Notes under the pieces: model-generated
What the model was told of the DNA's origin: nothing
Database searches by the model: none
Seen by the model: the letters and a program-made list of their open reading frames with translations, nothing else
In this document: positions 1-12,200 of the stretch, piece after piece
How the letters are laid out: every line of letters starts with the position of its first letter
Numbering within the stretch: the stretch's first letter is position 1
NCBI GenBank assembly: GCA_014526335.1
Contig: JACTAT010000058.1
Span: 2,785,665 to 2,849,664, forward strand
From: Chrysaora quinquecirrha
Taxonomy: Eukaryota; Cnidaria; Scyphozoa; Semaeostomeae; Pelagiidae
DNA length: 64,000 nt
Direction: 5' to 3'
Position numbers and translations under genes: made by a program

Positions 1-809
1 AAAGAAAAGCATTTTCAAGCTCTAAGATTAGAGGATTTTTTTGGTAAAAAAAACCTTTATTGTTCTAAAGCAGCTCGTTTCTTCAGTAGCTTCTCTGCAT
101 GGAAAGAAAGCATTTTTAAAAAAGCCTTTATTCTAAAGCAGTTTGTTTACAAGCTGAAAGATCTTTGGTTACAAAAACCTTAGATCAGGGAAATAAATCG
201 TTTCGCTGTTCGAAAGTAACTCGAAAACTCTTTTGAATATATCAGTTATCGGGAGATATATTTTTCTCTCTTTCGGTTGTTATTGGTCTGAAACACAGAT
301 GCTCGGTCGCCCTCTTAAATGCTTATTAAAATTTCAATATTTTCAAGAGTACCATTGATCTGCTCTCATTCATTTGGCTATTTTTTGCTTGTTTTTCCTA
401 TCATTACTGCAAATAGAAACGGAGGCGTGGACTAAAGAAGACGAAAAATCCTATTTTTAGTTGTTTTCACAGCTTTTCAGGTGCCTGCGAAAGTAGGTCG
501 TGTCTTTCTTTGTTTATGATTTTGCTTTCTATTTGAAAATCACGTTGAAAGTAGGAATATCGTTAGGCTCATGGTTCCTCTTTGTTGTTTAGTTATTTGT
601 TAGGACAGTATATGAACCTCAAACCCTCCCCTATGTGGGGGTCCTGCCCTGATTTTCCAAAAGATGTCCGCCAAGAGGCTAGAGAGAGAGTGGATTGTAG
701 TTAAGTCAAGGTGGATTAGAACAATTTTATAAGAACACGAGCCTGGATTTGCTCAGATTTAAGAACAAACTAAGAACAAACTAAGAACATGCTGAGGCTA
801 GACTTTGTA

Positions 810-1216
810 TACACGATTTTTTTGTAAGGAACCACTTTATAAGGAACCTACATGTAGAAGGCCCTAAAATTTAAAGAACTTATACTACTAAAGAGAAAAT
901 CATTAAAGAACTTTTCAGTGTTGAATGCTTTTATCACTGCAAATAATCAAGAATTAGAATGCCGGTTCCATTCATTTGAGGTCGAAAATCACATAAATTG
1001 TACGCTACGCATGTATCAAAAATTTCCTTGAGTAGTCTTGAGCTTTACTTACATGCAAGTGTCTTTCTATTATTATTATGACCACTGTATGTGCAGTAAA
1101 AATTAAGGAACTATTAAAGAATTTTTGGAACTACAATTGCCGCAAAAGAGGTCTAAAAATAAGGAACTTTAAGAACTAGGCCTTGAGGTAGGTTCTTTAT
1201 TAAAGAAAAGCGTGTA
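810..1216 (-). mobile_element. MITE with CACGC termini, copy 1
   Basis: The left end reads TACACGATTTTTTTGTAAGG and the right end ends in AAAAGCGTGTA, so the ends are inverted repeats inside a TA at each side. The interior is the diverged reverse complement of 29282-29671, including the AAGGAACC and TACATGTAGAAGG blocks. No coding capacity is visible. TA targets and short inverted ends suggest mobilisation by a Tc1/mariner-like transposase, which is an inference. Confidence 0.7.
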
Positions 1217-2513
1217 AGCCCTTAGAATATCGGCTGAACATGAAAGAAGGCCATCAGAGGGAATGATAAAACCAAAAGAATTAAGAAATAAACATGCATG
1301 TTCAAAACCTAGTACTTCTGCCAATATTCATTTTAGATAGAATATTACTGACTTAACGGAGGTGTTTCTGACGTTAATATCCTGGGAGTGTCAAACAAAA
1401 AAGCTTTTAGCGGAGCGATGTTTTCGCATTTTCTCCCAATTTCAGGAGCAATAATCGGGAAGTAACGCGCGCTTTTGTCGGTTTCTCGAACAAGCTTACT
1501 GGAAAATTCAAAAATTCAGACAGGAACAGCAACTCAGACATGGGGTAGCCAGTCTAGACTTGGGGTCCACTCCAATACCTACCTCTAAATTGTCTTTCTA
1601 AATTCATCTTAATTTGTGAGAAAGTGCTTTAGGAAGTCAGGTCGCACTGTGCGGACAGTTCTCTCGGACACCAGACTGTTCCTTTCGCTAGACAGCACCA
1701 GACAATGGAGTCTGGTTTGATTGCAACGTGTCAATAGTTATCGAAGCTTAAAGATAAAATTCTTCGATTAAATTCTCTGAACATATGGACTCGAGCAATA
1801 CGTAAGACGTGTTGTCTTAGAAGACAATTAACTGCTTCGAACATGTTTGTGTTATATGCTAAATATCAAGAAAAATCGTCAAGATGTCCATTAGAGGCCG
1901 AAATTTTAGGAGCCTTAGACTGCCGTTTTGTTTTCGAAAAAAGCCCAGAGCAGTGTAAGGAATCTGAGTCTAGTATCGGGCCTGGACAGCCATAGTTCTA
2001 TAGTCTAAAAAAGAGAGTTGAAAACTGTAAACTAAAAGTAACGCGATACATGTTCAACAACAGATATAAACGAAATTGCGCGCCTCTGCCACATTGTCCT
2101 GACCGACATTGTGGATGCAAATGGGGAGCATCGTTCTCAGCAACGGATCAGATGTTTTTGCTTTGCAAATAAAGATTGCAAATTTTGCTACAGTAGTGAA
2201 ATTTACTAGCATATGTTTTGATGATTTGAGCTTTGAGGCTGATATTTCTAACTTTTTCAGAATTGAAGATCGCAATCGTGAATTTAGTATTTACTCGCTA
2301 TTGCTCTTTATGGAGATGTATAGTACATAGCAGGGGTATGGAGCGGGGGGCTCAAGGGGCTCTGAATAGTCATTTCAGTAACTCAGTAACCATTGACAGA
2401 TCAGATAATCGAAGTTCGTATAAAGTAGAGGTCGGATGAACAGATAAACATTGTAACTCATATGACAAACAGCCATTCTAAGCCAATCTGGAGATGGTTT
2501 ATTAAAAAACTTT

Positions 2514-2580
2514 CTGGGGGAGCATGCCCCCAGACCCCTTGATGTGTACACCTTCGGTGCATTAAGCGCCTTCGGCGTAT
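2514..2580. repeat. Hairpin-rich repeat fragment with two TTCG loops
   Basis: A near-palindrome CTGGGGGAGCATGCCCCCAG is followed by two small stems with TTCG loops, CACC-TTCG-GTG and CGCC-TTCG-GCG. The compactness suggests the structured tail of a dispersed repeat, perhaps a retroelement 3' end. No second copy was found in this window. Confidence 0.4.
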
Positions 2581-3252
2581 ATCATTCCATTATTAAAATG
2601 TTCGTTTATTCTTTCCTGAAGTGGAGCCCCCTAGTTATTTTTCCAGGTCTACACCACTGGTACGTAGTACATTGTCTGCGGAATATATAAAAGCCATTAA
2701 GTTGCAACATGCAAACGTGGCCTCCCCCAACACTTTAACCATTTCTGGGAATAGTCAATTAGAGACAAAAAACAGAAGAGTACCAACGCATTTTTTCTTT
2801 TCTTTTAGTTTTCGTTCTGTATTATTTTACCTGGCGTCGTGTCGTATCAGCGTATAAACTTGAAAGCAGAGAATGAAAATGATTGCACTGTATGGTATCA
2901 AAAGATCAGTCAATCTAGGTAAGTGTACTGATACTTTGTGTTAGCACTGATAAGATTTAGCATCACTAAAGCTTCACCTCTGCAAGCATGTGTGTCCGTC
3001 CCTGCTTTCGAAGTCGATAAATGAGTACCCAGGGTATAAGCTTTGGAACATTTTTTGGGGGGAGCAAGGTACAACATCAGATATAGCTACCGACTCCAGG
3101 GACCCCTTACCTGCTTGAATTGATAGATAAAAAATAGCTTTGCTTGGCTCGTGCGTCTGAGATACGCCACAGAGACTACTCTCCTACCATTTTCGCAAGC
3201 TGTAGCTGCAGGCTCTAGGCTGTGATATGCTACAGCTGTAGGCTTTCATTGG

Positions 3253-3441
3253 CTGAAGGTGAAGATGAAGATGAAATAGTATTTTAACGCCAGTCGCTAG
3301 AATCTCAGTGGTAGGTTAACTAATCGAGACCTCGACCCTGGCTGTGACGCTACCGTGGCTGGGCCCCAACCTTGACCACACTGAGCTACTGACATCACGA
3401 GTCAGCTGGTTTACACACACCACGACGCCACAGCACCTTCG
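3253..3441 (-). mobile_element. tRNA-like SINE, copy 1
   Basis: Related copies lie at 9111-9282, 27472-27655 and 46645-46821. Read on the minus strand the element starts GAAGGTGCTGTGGCGTCGTGG, an A-box-like sequence, has a B-box-like segment about 80 bases in, and ends in CACCTT/CATCTT repeats. That layout fits a tRNA-derived SINE with a simple-sequence tail. The element ends about 140 bases before the first visible RasGRF exon. Confidence 0.65.
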
Positions 3442-3584
3442 AGTTATAGGAGGTAGGCCTGCATTGACTGGATAGCTTGACTCGTTCTGTCGGATAAAGA
3501 CTATGTGCTTGCATGGCCCTTCCTCAGTAGCCTTCGTTTTTGCTATTCCTGTAATTAACACTGCTTCTCTCTGTTAATTTTCAG

Positions 3585-4810
3585 TTATGCGCTTTTACAA
3601 ACAAAGAAAGAGGATTTTGAACACAAATATTCGCACGTGGTGCAAGTTTTGGAGAGTGAACGGGCTGGTAGATGGCAGCTCTTGCAACAATGCCAGGAGC
3701 AAACTCAACAACTCAAAGATCTCAGGCTTGAGGTAGAGATGATTTGAATCTACTTAACGTCACTTCACTTTTCTTTTTTAGTTGCTTTACTTTACTTTAC
3801 TTTACTTTACTTTACTATACTTTGACTTCTCTTGACTTGACTTGACTTGACTTTTCTTTACTTTAATTTTTCTTGACTTGACTTTACTTTGCTTAGCTTT
3901 ACTCTACTTAACTTTTCTTTTAGCTAGAAGTGTTGATTTCACCAATAAATTATTTTTTATTTGAAGGTTACTAATTTGCGGAGGAGAGAGAGTCTGGTTA
4001 CAATGGCAGGCAATGAAGACACGGAGAATGATTCGGAGCAAATACAAAAAGTAAAAAAAGTATGACGCGAGGAAGATGTCTTTTTATACACAAGTTGATA
4101 ATAATGTCTATTATGTAAAATTTTCTATGCTGTATACATAAATAACGCTGCTTGTAAACAAGTGATGATTTTAGTAACGGATTAATTATTTCGTATTTAC
4201 AGGTACAAAGTTTATTTCGTGGGCTACTTTGTCGCAGACGCTGGCACAGTATTGTCCAGGACTATATCAGATCTCCTCATGCTCAGAGCATGCGCAAACG
4301 CAACCAAGTTGTTTTTGAGCTTGTTAGATCAGAAGAGGAATACCTTCAGACATTGTCAACTTTGGTGACCACATTCTTTAGACCGATCAAAATGGCTGCA
4401 AGCTCAAAGAAGCCACCTCTTACACACGAAGAAGTGAACTCCATATTTCTAAATAGGTAGGTTGATATGGTTCTTTTTTTATGACGATGGAGAGGGTGAT
4501 TGTTGTGATTGTTGATTGGTGATTGTGATTCTGATGATTACGATTATGATTATGATTATAATGATCATGATGATGATCGATCAAGATCTTGATGATCATG
4601 ACATTCCTAATGTTGCTGAGGTTACTGATGATGATGATGATTAGGATACTGGAGATGATGGTAGTTGGTGATTGGTGATTTCTGATTAGAGATGGTGATT
4701 GGTGATAAGTAATAGGTGGTGGTGATTGGTGATATGTGATTGATCATGTGTGAGTGATCGTAATGGTAATGTTGACGATGATTGTGATAATGGTGATCGT
4801 GATGATGATA

Positions 4811-4864
<54 letters not shown>

Positions 4865-5656
4865 GCGACGAAAGTGATGGTGTTGATGATTCATCTGAAA
4901 TTTTATCAGCTGCCCTGAATTATCGATCACTTATTATTGATAATTCTTGTCTCCACTTATTCTTATCTTTTTGGCTGTCTTCTAAGTGCCGCTCTATTTT
5001 CATAAGACTTTGCATTAATCGAGCTTTTATATTACCTGGAAGCTGAAATGTTTTCTATTCATATATAGCCAATAATTTCTAGCCAATTCAGTAGTTTGAT
5101 AATTGCTCTTTTAAATAATTTATAAGTTCGTCCTTGGATTTGATGATCGGATTTCTATGCGAAAAAATCTAGCTATGAAAATGTTTGGTTAAGGCATTAA
5201 AAATAACTTGGGGCCTAAAGAAATGAAATGTGCTAAAAACACGAAGCGGAAAATGCGGAGAGCTTAAAAGGTTGTTCAATGAATTGAAACTGGGTAATTT
5301 GTAGACAGGATTATTCCTTGCTTATCAAGCCGTCGTCGTCATCATCATCATCATCATAATGACCAGCATCATCACCACCATCCTTATCATTATTATTATC
5401 ATGATAATATCATCGTTATCATCATGTTAAGGATGTCCTTATATTGATCATCATTACTATCATAATCGTCATATTCATCATCATGATCGATCATTATCTT
5501 GATGATTATAATCGTAATCATCATCTTCATCATCATCACAACAATCATCATCATCATCATCAACATCATCATCATCATCATCGGTATTATCATTAGCACA
5601 AGAATCAGCCAATCATCATCATCATCATGATCATCATCATCATCATCATCATTGCG

Positions 5657-5688
<32 letters not shown>

Positions 5689-6183
5689 GTCATTATCATC
5701 ATTTTCATTATCATCATCAATATCATCATCATCATCGTCATTATCACACAGTTGCTGCCTAAAAATCTAAGTCACGATAGCTGTCAGTATATCATTCATA
5801 GGACCAGTTAACGGGAATAAATTTTTCGTGTTTCTGTAAGGACAATCTTAAAATTTATCTTAGTATGTACTTAACAATGGCTGTCCGTTAGAGCTGTTCT
5901 TCTATGGTCAGAATTATAACTTATTAAACTTTTTAAGCAATAGTACGGTAGATGAAACAACCAGAGCTATAATTTAACAAACTTTTACTTTTTGCCTTTT
6001 AGTGAAACATTGATGTTCTTACATCAAATATTTCTTAGTGGCTTACAGACAAGAATGGAGAGCTGGCCAACGCTTGTACTAGGTAAATTGTCACAGTCAC
6101 TTTGTCGCTTCTTTCCTCTATAACGTGAATTTTGCCAATTAGTTTGGCACATCAATTAATTAATCCCTCCTGAGCCCGAAGAT

Positions 6184-6215
<32 letters not shown>

Positions 6216-9200
6216 TTTCGTGAACACCGTAATCGTCTTTGTCCTCATCTTCATCATCGTCATCGTGGCCGGTTGTCGTGATCACTATCATATCATCAGC
6301 ACCACCATCACAACCACCACCAACACCACCTCCACCACCACCATCATCATTATCCTCATCATCATCACTAAAATCATCATCATCATCATCATCATAATCA
6401 TCCTCATCATCATCATAATTATCATTAACATTATAGCCCTTCGAATATTGCGATATCGTAGCGTATCTATGTTATCTATTTTTAGGAAAAACCGTAGTTT
6501 AGATAATCCATTAAATAAATTAAATAATAATATTTTCCTCTTTAGGTGATCTGTTTGATATGCTGTTGCCGATGTTGAGTATTTATCAAGAATACGTGCG
6601 AAATCATCATTACAGTTTGCAGGTTAGTTCGTAAATATTGAAAGCAGGACTATGAATAGATGAACATTTTTCCATAAGAGCATGTAACCTCGTTTTCTGC
6701 CTGGAAACCCTAGTCTTCTCAACAACATATCTAAAATGCCTATCGGGACAAGTGCATCGAGCTGACAGACGTTTTTTGGCTGCTTCAGTCAAATGTTTTG
6801 TTTTTAGTTTCTGGCAATTCAACCCAGCATTGTTCTTTAGGCTTCATAATCCTCCTAGTATGGTGAAAAAGTGCTTCATTTTATGCGAACACATTCGATA
6901 TTAGATAAGCTCGAGATGAGCTTAGTCTTATCAGAATGAGTTAATGTATCAACGTTATCAACACCACCTAAACTGATAAATTCAACTTTATCTTGTAGAC
7001 GCTTGCTGATTGCAAACAGAGAGATGCATTCAGACGGGTTCTCAAAATGCACGAAGAAAGGCAAGCATGCTCCGGTCGGACTCTGGAAACATTCCTTACG
7101 CTTCCGATGTATCGAGTAAGTCACGGAGACGCTTAGACTTTCATTCAGTGGATTTCAGTCTCTGCTGCAAGGGTCTCAGCCAACTGCGACCTACATTCAA
7201 GCGGTCAATGAGATTCTAGAAACACGTCTAGACGTACCTATTTAGGCCGACCTCCTTGCGATCGTTTTGTGCGTCGACCAAAATGATTGTCGTGAGTGCA
7301 ATTAGTTTGCAGTCGCGCGTGATCGCTGAGTTACCTTTGAAAGGTGCATTTTGAACAGCTGTCGGTCGCTTAACGATCTTCTAACATAGGGGACAGAAGT
7401 ACACTGTAGTTAGGAGAAAAGAAAAGATGTGGCCTTGGAAACAAGGCCAAGATTGCTGAGGGAATGCTTCAAAGCCGGGAGGCTCCACTTATATTGCCAA
7501 TCTATCCGTATATATGCTGGATCGTGGGCGTTAATTCAGTTTAAAGGTATTGAACGGCTGCGTACCTGTGGCTTGGAGGGGACTTATAAAAATATGGAAT
7601 ATTGCTACTCTTCTTTTTAATTTTTTTTCTCTTGGTAACATAAAAATGTGTTAACCTACAATTTAAAGATCCCAGTTTCACTCTCATTCGTTTTAGCTCA
7701 TTCATTTTATTTAAAGTATTGTTATTTTCCATTTAGATCCCAAATTACATTGTTGCACTGCATCAACTTGTTGCGCTGACACCTTCTGATCACGTTGAAA
7801 GGAAGTCCTTGGAGCATGCGCAGAGTGTTTTAGAGGAGCTATCTACTGTAAGTTCTAATTCTTTTATGCTTAAACCCCCAGAAAAAGTTCTTTTGGAACG
7901 GCCTAAAGTGACTACAACTTTCCACTTATAATAGAGGAATCAATTAACTTTTCGTCCTCGTTTATCCTCACTCAGGTACATATTTTCATGGTCAATTATT
8001 TTGGTCTATTTCCAGCGTTTCACCTAAGTATCAATGACAAATGTATTGCTATTCGGAAAGTTTTTATGGCTCAAATTTCCCTCAGCACACGGCGAATATT
8101 GGCAGTGTTTACGTAGCAGCCTGTTTTTCAGATCTCTTTATATTGTTAAGACAAGGAAACATTTTTCAGGGAGGGTCAGGGTAGCTTAGTTCATGGGCTC
8201 TGGGTAGCTTTGATCACCCTTTAACATTCTGCCTTAGAATTGCTGACCATCGTAGCTGATAGTTTTTAATGGTGTGTTTTCACAGACAGGTCAGTCAAGA
8301 ATTCCTATTCACAAATGCCTTTAACTGCTTCTGTATTTATTTACATATATTTTCTTTCTTAGGTAATGCAAGATGAAGTTAGTGAAACCGAAAATATTCG
8401 TCGAAATCTTTCAATCGAACGGCAATTCGCAGATGGTTGCGAGGAGCTTCTCGATGTTGAACAAATCTTCCTTCGACAAGGTAATCATTCTTTTCGTCGG
8501 ATCAAAAGATTTTTACAATTCATAATATGTCATTTATGATAAAACCCAATCAAATCTGGAGCTTTGATAGTTTGTTGCGATGGTCCGACGGATGTACGGA
8601 TAGAGATGGCAATTTGAGCATAGCCTTGCAGCCTTCAAGCATTCCTTCGGCAATCTTGACGCTTTTTCCATGAGTCGTATCTTCTCTTTTTTCCTATAAT
8701 TACAGGGTAATTGGGTACAGTGTTAGAGGTACCTCCATACTGTATACTAGATACTTGTGGAACCAAGGCCATTGTCCGCTATCGAGAGGTGTCCATTGTG
8801 TGGAGGTTTGCTGTTACAAATCTTGACTTTTTGGATGATAACATTTATCCGCTCTGGGTTACCTCATATGACAGACACTTGTGAGACCAAAGGCTTTTAG
8901 TGTCCGTTGTCGAGAGGTGTCCGCTGTATGGAGGTTGACTCAATCAAAAGATGACCTTCGGGATGATAAATCGCCTCCGTTGTTCATATAGAGGTCATTG
9001 TATAGGAGGCCCTACTCTACAACTTTCTAAGGTCTAGTCCGATAATTGAAGAGACAAAACAATGATTACAAATACTGCAAATTTGAATTCTTCATTCAAG
9101 GGTAATGAGAGAAGGTGAAGGTGAAATGGTGTATTTAGAGCGAGTCGCTAGAATCTCAGTAACAGGTTAACTAATCGAGACCTCAACCCTGGCTGAGACG

Positions 9201-12200
9201 CTACCGTAGCTGGGGCCCCTCCTTCACTGAGCTTCTGACCCACAAGCCAAGCTGGATTAGGCTACGATGCCACAGCACCTTCAATTTCTTTTCATTTCGA
9301 GGAAGACCATTTGGCTTCTTACAAGTTTCTTTCTTGCTGTTTTAGGCCCACTTCTGCAAGTTGCTGGAATTGATAGTCAAAATAACAGAAGAAAATCCTT
9401 CTCGACGTTATCGTTGAAATCTCATGATCGCAAAGATAGCGTCAAGCAATGCTTCCTATTCTCAAGATCCTTGTTGCTTACAACAAGAACATCAAATGGA
9501 AAATTACAAATTGCACCTGTGAGTAAGCCGATTATAGCTTAACCCTTTAACCCTATTCTTACTGGGGCCTTTTTTACTCACCAGTACTTGGGAGGGGCCT
9601 AAAAAGCCTCCCCTCTGTACCTCCAAAACAGTAACCGCTTGCTAAATGAAGTTTGATACAAGGATAAAGGTCCCTAAACATAAACTAGAAAAGGAAATTT
9701 CAAGTTGTAAAAATAGAACGTGACTTCATAATGACGTTATGAAGTCAAAAAGTGCAATAATTTGAATAGGGTTACGTTGTTTTTGTTTTCACATGGAGTA
9801 AGGCCAAAAGAGACCACTTGCTTTTAAAACTTTAAGATAGTTAAGCAGTGGATGTAGGGATATTGATGCCACCCTTGTTAATAGTCTGCAAAGCAACGTT
9901 CTTGGTAAAATTTGATGTTTCTTTCGATAAAATTCAGTTAAGTTCGTTGTTTGAGCCTGTTAACTAATTAACTGTTAGGACTGTGATTGTGCTCGTTCTT
10001 GAAAAGCCGTTGCTGTGGTGGTGCACCGAAATTCCCCTGGTTATGGGGGAGGTAATATAAAGATTCCAAAGCGACTCCCTTATATTTCTTGTTTTTACTT
10101 CGCTCTGCACAGCGTTCGATCTTTCTCTGTTTAATGGCAGATGAACAGCTTTTAGTTTGTTGAGGCTCTAATGTTTTCTGGATTTTATAGTCAATACTAA
10201 TCAACAGAAAATTTATCCTTTTCTAGATGTAATAGTTTTCTCTTTCACTTTTGCAGAATGGAAAGATTGAGCTTGGAAACACAACTTTGGTTGAAGACGT
10301 AGTAGATGAAGGTTTATTAAATCTTATTAAATCTTATTAAAAACTTTTAAAGATATAAATCTTAAGGATTGGCAGTGTTTGCCAGTCCCGTAGTGGAGAA
10401 TTTTATCATGTCAATGATTGAGTTACTGTCCGCTCTTCGACTTGCTGTATAACCAACAATCTGCGGTTCATCTGGAATTGTTTGAAGAAACAAATCAAGT
10501 CTTTTCTTAAAAAAATCAATACTTTCTCCAGTAATATTTCTTACTATTTTCGGAAGAACATTAAAAAGTTTAGGACCATGGATCGCGAAACTAGCTTCTA
10601 TATGCCGTTGAATAGTTGTGGACTGACCACGGACCATATCCACTTGATATTTTCTTCCATGTCGTACGTGTTGATACCATTGAATAGAATCATTCACGTT
10701 CGGCACAATATTTTTTTCATACAGAGCTTTTCTTTGCTATGAAGAAATTGTATTTGACAAAATCAGGAAAATTTATAAGGGACAATTGCCTGTCCTCTCC
10801 TATCCTTATTCCGGTATCTAGCGACTGTTCAATACTCTGATGAAATTTCAGACGAAAAATTGGACAACCGGTTAAAAAGTTCTGTTTAAAATATTCCCAT
10901 CTGTTATCGCAATTTTCCGTTCCTTTATTGATAAGTACTACTGTTAGCTTATGGATTTCAAACCCATAAGTTCCAACTGACAGATTTAACTATCCAGAGA
11001 CCCCTACTGCAAAATGCCATTTCTTTTTTTACTCTTCTTTCTTTTTTCAGTGCATCGAGAATCTAAAAGCCCCAGAAAGTGAACCATCAGTTTCCATTGA
11101 ATCAAGACAGAGTCTTCTTAGCATTCGGTAAGCCACTATCATGAAAATCACAAATGTTTATTAGCCAAACTCTACCCCCTGGAATTCTTTCATTTGTTAT
11201 GGTTGACCATGGGCAATATTGATCGTTCAGGGGTCAAAATTATCATTATGACGTATGCAGTTTGAAATGAACATACTGACGAATGCAGTTTAAAATGAAC
11301 ATGTTGACGAATACAGTACACTTGTTTATAAGCAACTGGACTTTTTCCCAGCTCTCAAGGTTGCTTAAAATTTGCTTATCATTTTATATCTAACAACCAC
11401 TCCTGACTTTGTGGATCAAAATCGTCAACTGTTAGGCCTACAACCCAAGACTTGAGAGACAGCAAGTGGAAACGCGTTACCTAAAGCCTTTCATTGTGCA
11501 AAACAAGATGTTATATCTTTTAATACCATAATAATACATTGACATGAATGCTGCAGTTTCATTGTTTGACTTCTTAGCTTCCCTTTTCAAAGAGGCCTGG
11601 GTCGGGTGCGACATTTTTCTGGAAAATGGTAGACATTGCGAGTAAGAGAATCTTCTCCGCATGCAACGACTGGCATTACGGTCGTTTTAGGAGAGGTACT
11701 TCAGCAAATTTTGCTCCAAGCTCACGAATAATTGAAGAAAAAGAGAGTTAAGGATTCTGCAACAATAAAAGTCGAAAATATGTACAGAAATTCAGGAAAT
11801 AAGATGCAAGAATATCACAAACAGGAGAGTACTTCATTTAATGTCTCCTTGAGCAGATATGATGGGATTTGAAGCCTTTCTTTTGCTTTCATTCGAATTA
11901 GACGTGAATTTGAAGTAAAATTTGATGCGCAGCATCTCCTGAAACGACCGTAATTCCAGTTGTTGCACGCGGAGAGGATTGCCTTCCTGGAAATGCATAC
12001 CATTTTCCAGAAAAATGTCGCGCCCGACCCAGGCGTCTGAAAAGGTCTATTCAATAGAGGTTTCTGCAAAAGATGGCCGCCGTTTCTGTCAACCCATTGT
12101 TTTTCATAAGGTTTTAGAAGGGATTTCTGGGAATAATTTCCTTAGCTACGAATTCAACGTCTGCAGCTATTTAAAATACGTAACTAAGGAAATTATTCCC

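Larger units (their letters stand above)
1..3584. other. Left flank, no exon recognised
   Basis: I see no convincing coding exon here. The RasGRF coiled-coil exon that begins at 3585 is internal (it starts with one base of a split codon after a TTTTCAG acceptor), so upstream exons for the family's N-terminal PH domain must exist, but I could not identify them in this stretch; they are probably beyond the left edge. The stretch holds a MITE (810-1216), a hairpin-rich repeat (2514-2580), a tRNA-like SINE (3253-3441) and AT-rich DNA with no other recognisable signal. Short open frames at 2054-2857 have no family resemblance or splice context. Confidence 0.6.

Noticed and set aside
4622..5046. 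Poly-histidine and poly-aspartate frames
   Set aside because: Translations of the GAT/CAT tract inside a RasGRF intron.
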